64,000 bases of DNA from Bacteroidota bacterium (GCA_023460855.1 JAEWOS010000018.1:62001-126000); one strand, 5' to 3'; counted from the stretch's first letter, positions 46,525-54,987 are shown. Numbers and translations: made by a program. The notes: generated by a model from the sequence alone, not told the origin.

Positions 46525-46916
46525 ATGAGCTCAAATTTTGTAAAGAGAAACGTCGTGCTGCTTCCTAATTATTTCAAATGGGTAGGTTTAGCAGTAATTG
46601 TCATAGCTGTGATAATTTTCTGGCTTTCGATGAAGATTACAATTCAATAACCACCCTTTTATTAATTGGTTTAGCGCTCATTACTTTTTCAAAGGAGAAA
46701 TTAGAAGATGAAAGGATCCGAAGAATCAGGTACAAAACTTTCTCTTATTCCTTTCTTACATTGGTAGGGTTTGTCATAACAGGTCGTATAATGAATCAGC
46801 TTTTCGATTTTGTATTGGAGTTTTACAATTCGTCAACCGCACTTCTGTTTACCATTCTGCTCCTGAATCTGGCCTATTTTGAAGGCAATAAAGAATTCGG
46901 CGATGCTGAAGAATAA
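46525..46916 (+). pseudogene. Small membrane protein, apparently frameshifted, paired with an XRE regulator
   Basis: The frame from the ATG at 46525 reads through a clear membrane helix (WVGLAVIVIAVIIFWLSM, about residues 19-36) and stops at 46650. The neighbouring frame, shifted by one base, continues smoothly from about 46635 with DYNSITTLLLIGLALITF and two more helices to 46916. Together they give a 130-residue protein with at least three helices, as in Bacteroidota proteins that accompany small HTH regulators. One missing base at about 46630-46645 explains the break; no slippery sequence is visible. The second frame has no plausible start of its own there. Confidence 0.7.
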
Positions 46917-47097
46917 TATTCGCGTGGAACGGGCAATTTTGGATATCACGCAACAGGAGCTTGCTGATAAAGTCGGCGTTTCTAGGCAGACAATTAACTC
47001 CATTGAGACAGAACGTTACGTTCCCTCCACAGTTCTGGCACTAAAAATTGCTGCTGTTTTCGGAAAACCTGTTGAAGAGATTTTCTTCTTGATTTAG
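46903..47097 (+). CDS. XRE-family helix-turn-helix regulator (YozG/YgzD type)
   Basis: This 64-residue protein is a minimal Cro/C1 HTH domain: DITQQELADKVGVSRQTINS is the helix-turn-helix, followed by ETERYVPSTVLALKIAAVF. I chose the ATG at 46903 because the longer frame starts with TTG and its first residues are unlike the family. It overlaps the membrane-protein gene by 14 bases, so the pair is coupled. Such pairs are often membrane-signalled regulators, which is inference here. Confidence 0.85.
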   Translation: MLKNNIRVERAILDITQQELADKVGVSRQTINSIETERYVPSTVLALKIAAVFGKPVEEIFFLI

Positions 47098-47124
47098 ACC
47101 GGTTATTTTTTAACTGATAATTGG

Positions 47125-47589
47125 TTACATAAACGGTTTCATTTCCGTTTCAATCTGCTTCCGCAAATCCATCAGTTTCACCGCGTACTGCTGCATTTTT
47201 TTCTCGGATTCTGTTTTAGGCTCAAATTTCGGCACTTCAATGCTGTTGCCTTCATCATCAACTGCGACAAATACTATAATGCAGTGCGTTTTCTTTTCGA
47301 AATCCTTCCGCTTGATATTCCGGGAAAATACATTGATCGCAATGTGCATACTCGTTTTTCCCGTGTAGATTACTTCAGCCTCTACTTTTACAATATGTCC
47401 GATTTTGATTGGAGAATAAAACCGGATTCCGCCGACATAAACCGTCACACAGTAACTCGAAGCCCACGAACTTGCGCAGGCGTAACCTGCCTGATCTATC
47501 CATTTCATTACACTTCCGCCGTGCACATTGCCGCCGTAATTAACATCTGAAGGTTCCGAAATAAACTGGAAAACCGTTTTGTTCTGCAT
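47125..47589 (-). CDS. Acyl-CoA thioesterase, hotdog fold (YciA/YkhA type)
   Basis: This 154-residue enzyme hydrolyses acyl-CoA thioesters. The N-terminal NYGGNVHGGSVMKWIDQAGYACA is the characteristic YciA-type active-site segment. HIVKVEAEVIYTGKTSM fits the hotdog beta strands. It is expected to be a cytoplasmic hexamer. It stands alone between the XRE gene and the divergently transcribed amidohydrolase. Confidence 0.88.
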   Translation of the reverse strand: MQNKTVFQFISEPSDVNYGGNVHGGSVMKWIDQAGYACASSWASSYCVTVYVGGIRFYSPIKIGHIVKVEAEVIYTGKTSMHIAINVFSRNIKRKDFEKKTHCIIVFVAVDDEGNSIEVPKFEPKTESEKKMQQYAVKLMDLRKQIETEMKPFM

Positions 47590-47691
47590 CTTGTTCGTTT
47601 TACCGACTAAAACTACAGAAATTATGTAAAACCTTCCGATTTTTTGGCTTTGAATCCCGATTTTGAGTAATTTTAAGTCAAAAGAAATGCA

Positions 47692-49434
47692 ATGAAACCC
47701 AAAATATTAATCAGAAACGGACTTTTTTTCAGCGGAGATAAGGATACCAAAGCAGAGGTGAGGGATATTTTGATTGAAGACGGAATCATAGCGAGAATCG
47801 CTGACCATATTTCGGACGTGGATGATTGTAAAGAATTTGATGCCACCGGAAAATGGATTACGCCGGGTTTTATCGATACACATACGCATTATGACGCGGA
47901 AGTAATCGCTTCTCCCGGACTTAAAGAAAGCGCAAGGCACGGCGTTACGAACATCGTACTGGGAAGCTGCTCCGTGTCTGCCGTTCTGAATAATCCGGAA
48001 GATACGTGTGACAGTTTTACGCGTGTTGAAGCGATTCCGCGGGAAGTAATGCTGCCGATCATGGAACAGCAAAAAACCTGGAATTCCCCGAAAGAATGGG
48101 TGAATTATATCGAGAATTTACCGCTGGGCGTGAATGTCGCCAGTTTTCTGGGGCATTCCGATTTACGAAGTAAAGTGATGGGAATGAAAAGATCTGTTTC
48201 CGAAAATGAAAAAGCCACAAATTCCGAATTACAGCAAATGAACACTCTTTTGAATGATGCGCTGGATGCTGGTTTTCTCGGACTTTCTACCATGGACAGT
48301 CCGTGGGATAAAATGGACGGTGAAAAATACTGGAGCCACAAAACGCCTTCATTTTATGCATCCTGGAAAGAGCGAAAACCTTTAATCGAAATTCTGCGGA
48401 AACGCGGCAGAATTTTGCAGGGTGCGCCGAATCTCGTAACGCGCGTCAGCGCAGTTAATTACATGATGGCGAGTACCGGACTTGGAAGAAAGCCATTAAA
48501 AACGACAATGATAACTATGATGGATTTAATTGCCGACCGTTATCTGCTGGATATTCTGAAAACCGGCATACGTTTTTTCAATACAAAACTAAAAGCCAAC
48601 TTTCGGATGCAGACGCCACCGTGTCCGTTTACAGTCTATTATGATGGTGTGGATTCCGTGATGTTTGAAGAATTTCCAAGTGGTGAAGCCATGCGCGATT
48701 TAGCCAAAAATCTGGAACGCAGAAACGAAATGATTCGCGATGAAAATTTCCGGGAGCAATTTAAAAAAGAATTCCGGGCCAGGTTCGCACCGAAAGTCTG
48801 GCATCGTGATTTGTCGGTTGCCGTAATTCTGGATTGTCCGGATAAATCTTTAATCGGAAAAAATTTTTATCAGATTTCCAAAGAACGGAACGAACATCCG
48901 GTTGATACATTCCTGGATTTAATTGTGGAATACGACCGGAAAATCCGCTGGACAACCACCATCGCAAACGACAGGGCAGAAGTGCGGAAAACACTGCTCG
49001 ATTATCCGTTTAATCTGATCAGTTTTTCTGATGCGGGAGCGCATTTGCGAAATATGGCCTTTTACGATTTTCCTTTAAAAATGATTAAGCAGGTTTATGA
49101 TGCCGAAAAAGAAGGCCGCAGATTTATGTCGATGGAAAAATGTATCTGGCGGCTTACCAAAGAGCAGGCAGACTGGTTTGGTCTCGACAGCTGTTATCTC
49201 GCGGAAGGGAAGCCTGCAACACTTAATATCATCAATCCCGAATTTCTGAATAACGTAACCGAGGAGGTTTTTGAGGATAAGATTGAAGAATTCGACAACT
49301 ATTCGCGTCTCGTAAACCGCGCAGCAGGAGTGGTAGAAAAAGTTTTTGTGAATGGAGAACTTATTTTCGAAAATGAAAAATTCGTAGAGGGATACGGAAT
49401 TTCGAAGAAGTTCGGAAAGTTTTTAGCAGCTTAA
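47692..49434 (+). CDS. Amidohydrolase family protein, N-acyl-D-amino-acid deacylase-like
   Basis: This 580-residue metal-dependent hydrolase has the HxH motif in GFIDTHTHYDAEV near residue 65, GSCSVSA where D-aminoacylases have the zinc-ligand Cys, and the late catalytic Asp in ISFSDAGAHLRN. The layout and length fit the D-aminoacylase branch, which removes acyl groups from N-acyl-D-amino acids. There is no signal peptide, so it is cytoplasmic. It stands alone. Confidence 0.83.
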   Translation: MKPKILIRNGLFFSGDKDTKAEVRDILIEDGIIARIADHISDVDDCKEFDATGKWITPGFIDTHTHYDAEVIASPGLKESARHGVTNIVLGSCSVSAVLNNPEDTCDSFTRVEAIPREVMLPIMEQQKTWNSPKEWVNYIENLPLGVNVASFLGHSDLRSKVMGMKRSVSENEKATNSELQQMNTLLNDALDAGFLGLSTMDSPWDKMDGEKYWSHKTPSFYASWKERKPLIEILRKRGRILQGAPNLVTRVSAVNYMMASTGLGRKPLKTTMITMMDLIADRYLLDILKTGIRFFNTKLKANFRMQTPPCPFTVYYDGVDSVMFEEFPSGEAMRDLAKNLERRNEMIRDENFREQFKKEFRARFAPKVWHRDLSVAVILDCPDKSLIGKNFYQISKERNEHPVDTFLDLIVEYDRKIRWTTTIANDRAEVRKTLLDYPFNLISFSDAGAHLRNMAFYDFPLKMIKQVYDAEKEGRRFMSMEKCIWRLTKEQADWFGLDSCYLAEGKPATLNIINPEFLNNVTEEVFEDKIEEFDNYSRLVNRAAGVVEKVFVNGELIFENEKFVEGYGISKKFGKFLAA

Positions 49435-49550
49435 TATCCTGTTTGATTTTTTAACGATTTGTTAACGGACATTCGCACGATGTTTGATAACTTTAGGATG
49501 CTTAGGAAAGTCTTGAGCGAAAAACAAAACATTAAAAAAATATTTGAAAA

Positions 49551-50015
49551 ATGGGACTAGGTTCATTTTTAAAAAATGTAGGTGAAAAAATTTTTGGTGG
49601 AGGTGAAACTCCGGAAGAACAGGCACAAAAAGTAAGAGATCACGTGTCTAAATACGGTTTCGACCTTTCCGGGATTCAGTTTACTGTTACAGACGACAAA
49701 GTTACAATCACCGGTGAAGCCAAAGACTGGGAACAAAAAGGTAAAATTTACGTTGCCGCAGGAAATGTTGAAGGAATTGACGGTGTAAACGATCAGATGA
49801 CGGTTAAACCTGCTCCTGTGCAGACTGCAACTCCAGTAGCAACCGCAGTTCAGCCAAAATATCACACCGTAGAAAGCGGCGATACACTTTCCAAAATTGC
49901 AAAAGAAGTATATGGCGATGTGAACGCTTACAACAGAATTTTCGAAGCGAACAGACCGATGCTTTCAGATCCGGACAAAATTTATCCGGGACAGGTTTTG
50001 GTTATTCCGCAATAA
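49551..50015 (+). CDS. BON-LysM protein (Kbp/YgaU-like)
   Basis: This 154-residue protein has a BON domain (about 20-85) and a C-terminal LysM domain (about 103-152, with YHTVESGDTLSKIAKEVYG). In E. coli the same layout (Kbp, formerly YgaU) binds potassium. There is no signal peptide. It is likely cytoplasmic. It ends in a strong terminator. Confidence 0.87.
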   Translation: MGLGSFLKNVGEKIFGGGETPEEQAQKVRDHVSKYGFDLSGIQFTVTDDKVTITGEAKDWEQKGKIYVAAGNVEGIDGVNDQMTVKPAPVQTATPVATAVQPKYHTVESGDTLSKIAKEVYGDVNAYNRIFEANRPMLSDPDKIYPGQVLVIPQ

Positions 50016-50041
50016 TCTGCGATACAAAAAATAAATTAAGT

Positions 50042-50070
50042 TCCGGCTCTTTTTAAGGGCCGGATTTTTT
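50042..50070 (+). terminator. Intrinsic terminator after the BON-LysM gene
   Basis: TCCGGCTCTT and AAGGGCCGGA pair, with one T-G pair, around a TTT loop and are followed by six T residues. Confidence 0.82.
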
Positions 50071-50075
50071 ATTGT

Positions 50076-50083
50076 TAATTTTG
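50076..50083 (+). promoter_or_regulatory. -7 box TAATTTTG four bases before the ArsC-like gene
   Basis: The box is followed by CAGC and then ATG, which implies a leader of only a few bases at most. Confidence 0.5.
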
Positions 50084-50087
50084 CAGC

Positions 50088-50438
50088 ATGAAGAAAGTTT
50101 TTTATCTGAAAACATGTAATACCTGCATGAAAATTCTGCAGCAATTTGATTTAAAAGGCTGGAACCTTCGCGAAATCAAATCGGAGCCCGTTTCTGAGGA
50201 AGAACTGGCGGAAATGCGCAGCAAAACAGATTCGTACGAACAGCTTTTCAGCAGGAGATCTTCACAGATAAAGGCGAGGAATATCGATGTAAAATCACTT
50301 CAGGAAAAGGATTACAAAGATTTGCTGCTTTCTCATTATTCCTTCCTGAAACGCCCGGTTTTCGTAACTGACGACCGCATTTTCATCGGGAATGCTAAAA
50401 AGAATATCGCTGATCTGCACGAATTTCTTGGATCATGA
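50088..50438 (+). CDS. ArsC/Spx-family thioredoxin-fold protein
   Basis: This 116-residue protein has the thioredoxin-like start MKKVFYLKTCNTCMKIL, with a CNTC motif at the position of the ArsC catalytic Cys. LKRPVFVTDDRIFIGNAKKNI matches the C-terminal strand of ArsC/YffB proteins. It could be an arsenate reductase-like or Spx-like redox protein. The conserved arginines needed for arsenate binding are not clearly in place. The next gene overlaps its stop in ATGA. Confidence 0.78.
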   Translation: MKKVFYLKTCNTCMKILQQFDLKGWNLREIKSEPVSEEELAEMRSKTDSYEQLFSRRSSQIKARNIDVKSLQEKDYKDLLLSHYSFLKRPVFVTDDRIFIGNAKKNIADLHEFLGS

Positions 50439-50794
50439 AAATGAAATTCTTTTTCTTCACCTGTATCATGCTTCTTTCAGCAGGCTCCGTATCTGCGCAG
50501 ACGGTTTACAAAACGCCGTCAGGGAATAAATATCATCTGTCTACATGCAGAATGGTGAAAAATGTTTCCGCAGCAGTTTCAATGGAAAAGGCTCAGAAAC
50601 AGGGATTATCTCCTTGTAAAATCTGTTCACCACCGTATCGTGCTGGTATTGGAATTATGGGAACTCCATCTAAGAAAACTTCCGGGATAAATTCTGCAAA
50701 CCGCTGCCTGGCAAAAACCAAACAGGGAAGCAGATGTAAGAGAAATACAAGAATCGGAAACGATTACTGTTTTCAGCATCTTCCCAATCAATAA
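50435..50794 (+). CDS. Secreted protein with two cysteine-rich modules
   Basis: This 119-residue protein has a signal peptide (about 22 residues, ending SVSAQ). Residues 23-70 hold YKTPSGNKYHLSTC and a later SPCKIC, a pattern like the zinc-binding Ada-type fold. Residues 90-117 hold RCLAKTKQGSRCKR and YCFQH, a C-C-C-H cluster seen in DUF5763-like proteins. The function is unknown; metal binding is plausible. It is coupled to the ArsC-like gene by a 4-base overlap. Confidence 0.75.
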   Translation: MKMKFFFFTCIMLLSAGSVSAQTVYKTPSGNKYHLSTCRMVKNVSAAVSMEKAQKQGLSPCKICSPPYRAGIGIMGTPSKKTSGINSANRCLAKTKQGSRCKRNTRIGNDYCFQHLPNQ

Positions 50795-50816
50795 AGGCCG
50801 GAAAAATCTCCGGCCT
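50795..50816. terminator. Hairpin between convergent genes
   Basis: AGGCCGGA and TCCGGCCT form a perfect 8-bp stem with a six-base loop between the cysteine-rich protein and gcvT. The T-run on the plus strand is interrupted, so strength is uncertain. Confidence 0.65.
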
Positions 50817-50838
50817 GTCTTCTTTTTATACTTTATTC

Positions 50839-51921
50839 CTAAACGAAAGGAATCTTCACAACTTTAGCAGGGATATTCTTATTCCGGATCTGAATGAAAA
50901 TCTTTGAACCAACTTTAAAATGCGGTTTTGCAACATACGCAAGACCGATTCCTGATTTCTTCATCGGGCTCATCGTTCCGGAAGTTACGCGTCCGATATT
51001 GTTTCCTTCGGCATCAACCACCGGATAATCGTGTCTCGGTATTGCTTTTTCCTGCATTTCGAAACCAACGAGTTTCTTCTGAATTCCTTCTTCTTTCTGG
51101 TTTTTCAAAAATTCACGGTCTACAAATTCTCCTTTATCGAGTTTTGTAATCCAGCCTAATCCGGCTTCCAGCGGAGAAGTGCTGTCGTCGATATCATTTC
51201 CGTAAAGACAAAAACCTTTTTCAAGTCTCAGCGTGTCGCGTGCGGCAAGTCCGCAAGGAATAAGTCCTTCATCAGCTCCGGCTTTCACAATTTCATCCCA
51301 GAGTTTTTCGGCATTTTCATTTTTGAAATAAATTTCGAAACCACCGCTTCCGGTATAGCCGGTATTGGAAATAATTACGTCATTGACGCCGGCAACCGTT
51401 CCAACCACAAAATTGTAATATGGAATTTCCGAAAGATTTGTGTCGGTAAGTTTTTGCAGAATTTCTGTTGCTTTTGGACCCTGAATTGCCAAAAGAGACA
51501 TTTCATCCGATACGTTTTTCATTTCCGCACCGAATTTTTCATTATACTTCTGAATGTGATTCCAGTCTTTCTCGATATTGGAAGCATTTACTACGACAAA
51601 ATATTTTTCATCCTCCATTTTGTAAACAATCAGATCGTCCACAATTCCTCCGTTTCCGTTTGGCAGACAGGTGTACTGTGCCTTTCCGTTTTCCAGAGCA
51701 TTAACATCGTTAGTGCATACGTGCTGCAGCAGCTCTTTTGCAGCCGGGCCTTCCACAAAAAACTGTCCCATGTGCGAAACATCAAAAATTCCTGCTTTTT
51801 CGCGAACTGCGAAGTGTTCTTCGGTAACTCCCGAATACTGGACAGGCATATCAAAACCTGCAAAAGGAACCATTTTGGCTCCGAGTGAAACATGTTTGTC
51901 GAAAAGTGCTGTTTTATTCAT
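50839..51921 (-). CDS. gcvT: Glycine cleavage system aminomethyltransferase (T protein)
   Basis: This 360-residue enzyme passes the methylene group from the lipoylated H protein to tetrahydrofolate. The N-terminal VPFAGFDMPVQY and FDVSHMGQF, the substrate-binding YTGSGGFEIYF and CGLAARDTLRLEKG are family signatures. It is the third gene of an idi-hypothetical-gcvT group. The H and P proteins are not in this window. It links to lipB and fhs in one-carbon metabolism. Confidence 0.96.
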   Translation of the reverse strand: MNKTALFDKHVSLGAKMVPFAGFDMPVQYSGVTEEHFAVREKAGIFDVSHMGQFFVEGPAAKELLQHVCTNDVNALENGKAQYTCLPNGNGGIVDDLIVYKMEDEKYFVVVNASNIEKDWNHIQKYNEKFGAEMKNVSDEMSLLAIQGPKATEILQKLTDTNLSEIPYYNFVVGTVAGVNDVIISNTGYTGSGGFEIYFKNENAEKLWDEIVKAGADEGLIPCGLAARDTLRLEKGFCLYGNDIDDSTSPLEAGLGWITKLDKGEFVDREFLKNQKEEGIQKKLVGFEMQEKAIPRHDYPVVDAEGNNIGRVTSGTMSPMKKSGIGLAYVAKPHFKVGSKIFIQIRNKNIPAKVVKIPFV

Positions 51922-51947
51922 ATTCTCATTAATTTTTATCGGGTGGT

Positions 51948-52448
51948 TTATTTTTTTGGTTTGTAACTTTTCAGGGCATCCAGAAACATCATTCTGTAAT
52001 TGCCGTTCCAGTATTTGGCATCGCAGTTCATGGTGACCAGATGCATGTCTGTGTTCTTTTTGTAAACCTTCGTAATCCAGTACATATTCGTTTTCGGATC
52101 TTCATATTCATGGTAAAATTCCGCGAATCCGCCTTTGTTTTTCACGGTTACATTCTTCTCTAATTCTGAAATTCCGGTAATGTCCACGAGTAGCTTTTTA
52201 ATTCCATCCTCATTTAATTCCACACCTTCGTATCCGGAAATGGTAATCGCTCCGATTTCGTTGGCCGGAAATATATTTACGATGTCGTTATCTTTTTCTA
52301 TTTTCCATTCCGCAGGATAGCTGATACTGAAATACTCACTTTCAAAAGTTGCTTTTTCCGTTGAACTTTTAAAAGAAACCAGCGTAAAAACGATCAGCAG
52401 GAATGTGAAAGCACGTACTGAAAATATCTTTGAAAATCTGTTTTGCAT
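51948..52448 (-). CDS. Hypothetical secreted protein (PsbP/DUF-like fold)
   Basis: This 166-residue protein has an N-terminal hydrophobic segment (about 12-26), probably a signal peptide. The mature part, starting with YFSISYPAEWKIE, resembles the small PsbP-like secreted domain common in Bacteria. No enzyme motif is visible. It starts three bases after idi and is followed by gcvT, so it is likely cotranscribed. Confidence 0.72.
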   Translation of the reverse strand: MQNRFSKIFSVRAFTFLLIVFTLVSFKSSTEKATFESEYFSISYPAEWKIEKDNDIVNIFPANEIGAITISGYEGVELNEDGIKKLLVDITGISELEKNVTVKNKGGFAEFYHEYEDPKTNMYWITKVYKKNTDMHLVTMNCDAKYWNGNYRMMFLDALKSYKPKK

Positions 52449-52451
52449 ATT

Positions 52452-52964
52452 TTAATCTAAATGATGTTTGTATTCTTCTAAAATAATTTTGAACCATTCT
52501 GTAAACTGATCCGGATTCGCTTTCATCTCACGGTCCAAATCCTCAAGCGAGATAAACCTGATTTCGGAGACCTCGTCCGGATTCAGCCGGAACTCTCCGT
52601 CGTAAATGCCTGTAAAAACATGATCGAGTTCATGTTCCCAAAGTTCCTGCCCGACATCTGCACGGTAAATAAAATGGAATTTTTCTTCAAGATCTGCAGT
52701 AATTCCAAGTTCCTCAGACAGTCTTCGCTGTGCTCCCTGCAGGTAAGTTTCACCGTTTTTCGGATGCGAGCAGCAGGCGTTGGTCCACTGATTGGGAGAA
52801 TGGTATTTTCCGGCTGCGCGTTTCTGCAGAAGCATTTCGCCGTTGCTGTTGAATAAAAAAACTGAAAATGCCCGGTGAAGCAGTGCATTTTCATGCGCTT
52901 TCAGTTTTTCCATCTGTCCTAAAACTTCATCGTGTTCATTCACGAGAACTACCATTTCCTGCAT
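52452..52964 (-). CDS. idi: Isopentenyl-diphosphate delta-isomerase, type 1
   Basis: This 170-residue NUDIX-fold enzyme interconverts isopentenyl and dimethylallyl diphosphate for isoprenoid synthesis (menaquinone side chains, carotenoids). The catalytic Cys is in TNACCSHP near residue 66, and the catalytic Glu region is ELWEHELDHV near residue 115. Length fits the type 1 enzyme. A -7 box lies five bases before its ATG; an alternative Met at codon 4 would leave a longer leader. Confidence 0.95.
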   Translation of the reverse strand: MQEMVVLVNEHDEVLGQMEKLKAHENALLHRAFSVFLFNSNGEMLLQKRAAGKYHSPNQWTNACCSHPKNGETYLQGAQRRLSEELGITADLEEKFHFIYRADVGQELWEHELDHVFTGIYDGEFRLNPDEVSEIRFISLEDLDREMKANPDQFTEWFKIILEEYKHHLD

Positions 52965-52969
52965 GCCTG

Positions 52970-52977
52970 CAAAGGTA
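52970..52977 (-). promoter_or_regulatory. -7 box (TACCTTTG) five bases before idi
   Basis: On the minus strand TACCTTTG is followed by CAGGC and then ATG, giving a near-leaderless transcript. Confidence 0.5.
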
Positions 52978-53100
52978 ATCCTTTTTAGCAGAAAGCCCTA
53001 TTTAACGAGTTCTTAAAACGTGTTAAGAAGTACTAAGATTTGCTTTTTTATTTCTGAGAACTGAAAGTATTCCGGCAATATTTAGCTCGTTGAAAATTAG

Positions 53101-53108
53101 TACTTTTG
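53101..53108 (+). promoter_or_regulatory. -7 box (TACTTTTG) for the HAD-like/dehydrogenase pair
   Basis: TACTTTTG matches the consensus and lies 19 bases before the ATG at 53128. Confidence 0.5.
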
Positions 53109-53127
53109 CACCTTAAAATTCAAATGT

Positions 53128-53529
53128 ATGGAACTAGACTACGGTCAGCATGTAAGCCCTGTTCTGAAAGACGGGATTAAGAATTATCTGATAGACATTG
53201 ATGGTACCATCACCGACGATGTTCCGAACGAAAAACCGGAAAGAATGGTGACCTGCGAACCGTATCCGGATGCACTGAAAATAATTAATAAATGGTATGA
53301 TGAAGGTCATCAGATTTGTTTTTTCACGAGTCGCACTGAAGATCTCAAAGAGATTACCAAACAGTGGCTGGACAAGCACGGATTCAAATATCACAGCATA
53401 CTATGCGGAAAACCTCGCGGCGGCAATTATCACTGGATCGACAATCATCTGGTTCGTGCAACAAGATATGAAGGAAAATTCACCGAATTTGTGGAAAGAG
53501 AAGTAAAAGTGCAGGTTTTTGAGCAGTAA
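53128..53529 (+). CDS. HAD-like phosphatase family protein
   Basis: This 133-residue protein carries HAD motif I (LIDIDGTITDD, near residue 22), a motif II-type FFTSRTEDL and a lysine/aspartate segment (GKPRGGNYHWIDNH) as motif III/IV. There is no clear cap domain. The substrate is unknown. It starts six bases before the dehydrogenase gene, so an operon with shared metabolism (for example serine) is possible but not shown. Confidence 0.78.
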   Translation: MELDYGQHVSPVLKDGIKNYLIDIDGTITDDVPNEKPERMVTCEPYPDALKIINKWYDEGHQICFFTSRTEDLKEITKQWLDKHGFKYHSILCGKPRGGNYHWIDNHLVRATRYEGKFTEFVEREVKVQVFEQ

Positions 53530-53535
53530 TTTTAT

Positions 53536-54507
53536 ATGAAAGTATTAGCAAACGACGGCCTTGAAAAATCCGGCATTAATGCACTGGAAGCTCACGGTTT
53601 TCAGGTGATTACCACCAAAATTGCACAGGAAAATCTTGCAGATTTTATCAATCAGAACCATATTTCAGCTTTGCTGGTTCGCAGTGCTACAGAAGTTAGA
53701 AAATCTCTGATTGACGCATGTCCGGAACTCGCCATTATCGGCAGAGGTGGCGTTGGAATGGACAATATCGATGTAGATTATGCCCGAAGCAAAGGCATAC
53801 ATGTGATTAATACACCTTCCGCTTCATCGGCATCTGTGGCAGAACTCGTTTTTGCCCATCTTTTTTCCGGGGCACGCTTCCTGGAAGACAGCAACAGAAA
53901 AATGCCTCTTTGTGGCAGCACCGATTTTGCGGATCTGAAAAAATCCTATTCGAAAGGCATTGAATTGCGTGGTAAGACCATCGGAATTATCGGCATGGGA
54001 AGAATCGGGCAGGAAGTTGCTAAAATAGCGCTTGGACTGGGTATGCGTGTTATCGCTGCCGACAGTCAGGTCGGAACTGCAGCTATTAAAGTAAAATTTT
54101 ACAACAACCAGTATATCAATGTCGATATTCAGACTGAACCGCTGGAAGATGTGATCCGGCATTCAGATTTTATCACGCTCCATGTTCCCGCACAGAATGA
54201 TGGCAGTTTTATGATCGGTAAACCGGAATTTGAACTGATGAAGGACGGCGTTGCAGTGATCAACTGTTCGCGCGGAGGAGTGGTTGATGAAGATGCGCTG
54301 ATTGAAGCGCTGGACAGCGGAAAAGTACGTTTTGCAGGACTAGATGTGTTTATTGGTGAGCCGATTCCTTCGCAGAGAATTCTTTGCCATCCCAAAATTT
54401 CGCTTACGCCGCATACAGGTGCTTCTACAGTGGAAGCGCAGGACCGGATCGGTGTTTCTCTCGCCGAACAGATTGCGAATATTCTGAAAATCCAGAAAGA
54501 AAACTAA
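53536..54507 (+). CDS. serA: D-2-hydroxyacid dehydrogenase, 3-phosphoglycerate dehydrogenase-like
   Basis: This 323-residue NAD-dependent enzyme has the Rossmann motif GIIGMGRIGQEVA near residue 152, and the catalytic Arg (NCSRGG), Glu (FIGEPIP) and His (LTPHTGAST). It lacks an ACT regulatory domain, so feedback by serine is unlikely. It is probably the serine-pathway enzyme of this organism, but other 2-hydroxyacids cannot be excluded. serC is not adjacent here. Confidence 0.85.
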   Translation: MKVLANDGLEKSGINALEAHGFQVITTKIAQENLADFINQNHISALLVRSATEVRKSLIDACPELAIIGRGGVGMDNIDVDYARSKGIHVINTPSASSASVAELVFAHLFSGARFLEDSNRKMPLCGSTDFADLKKSYSKGIELRGKTIGIIGMGRIGQEVAKIALGLGMRVIAADSQVGTAAIKVKFYNNQYINVDIQTEPLEDVIRHSDFITLHVPAQNDGSFMIGKPEFELMKDGVAVINCSRGGVVDEDALIEALDSGKVRFAGLDVFIGEPIPSQRILCHPKISLTPHTGASTVEAQDRIGVSLAEQIANILKIQKEN

Positions 54508-54536
54508 CAGTTACGTTCGCCTTACTGGAAATAATA

Positions 54537-54567
54537 AATCGCTCCGCAATTTGCGGGGCGATTCTTT
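54537..54567. terminator. Terminator between the dehydrogenase gene and mscL
   Basis: AATCGCTCCGC pairs with GCGGGGCGATT around a short AATTT loop, followed by a T-rich stretch. It serves the two convergent genes. Confidence 0.8.
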
Positions 54568-54583
54568 TATATATGGATAATTC

Positions 54584-54952
54584 TTACTGCTTTTTCAGTT
54601 CGTCGCGGATCTCCATTAACAACGCATCTGTTGAAGAAGGTGCGTCATCAACTTCGGCCGGTTTGTTAATCTTGTTTGCTGCTTTTATCAGCCAGAACAG
54701 TACCATTGCAATAGCCAAAAAGCTGATTACTGCTGCAATAAATTTGCCCCAGAAAACACCATTTACAGACCACTGTTCAATATTGTCAACACCTGCAGCT
54801 TCCATCACCGGATTAAGAAGAAGAGGCGTGATAACATCTTCTACCAGTGAACTTACAATTTTGCCAAACGCAGCACCGATGATTACACCGACAGCTAGGT
54901 CAATTACGTTTCCTTTGAACGCAAATTCTTTAAATTCTTGTACAAATCCCAT
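54584..54952 (-). CDS. mscL: Large-conductance mechanosensitive channel MscL
   Basis: This 122-residue inner-membrane channel opens under membrane tension to release osmolytes. The N-terminal amphipathic helix (FVQEFKEFAFKGNVIDLAV) and the pore helix GVIIGAAFGKIV are diagnostic. A second helix lies at about residues 70-92. The C-terminal helix is acidic. It has its own promoter. Confidence 0.95.
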   Translation of the reverse strand: MGFVQEFKEFAFKGNVIDLAVGVIIGAAFGKIVSSLVEDVITPLLLNPVMEAAGVDNIEQWSVNGVFWGKFIAAVISFLAIAMVLFWLIKAANKINKPAEVDDAPSSTDALLMEIRDELKKQ

Positions 54953-54979
54953 AGTTTTCTAATTTTAATGTTTAAAGGT

Positions 54980-54987
54980 GCAAAAGT
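54980..54987 (-). promoter_or_regulatory. -7 box (TACTTTTG) for mscL
   Basis: On the minus strand TACTTTTG lies 27 bases before the mscL ATG. Confidence 0.55.

Noticed and set aside
46620..46660. Programmed frameshift in the small membrane-protein gene
   Set aside because: Codons around the junction give no XXXYYYZ site.
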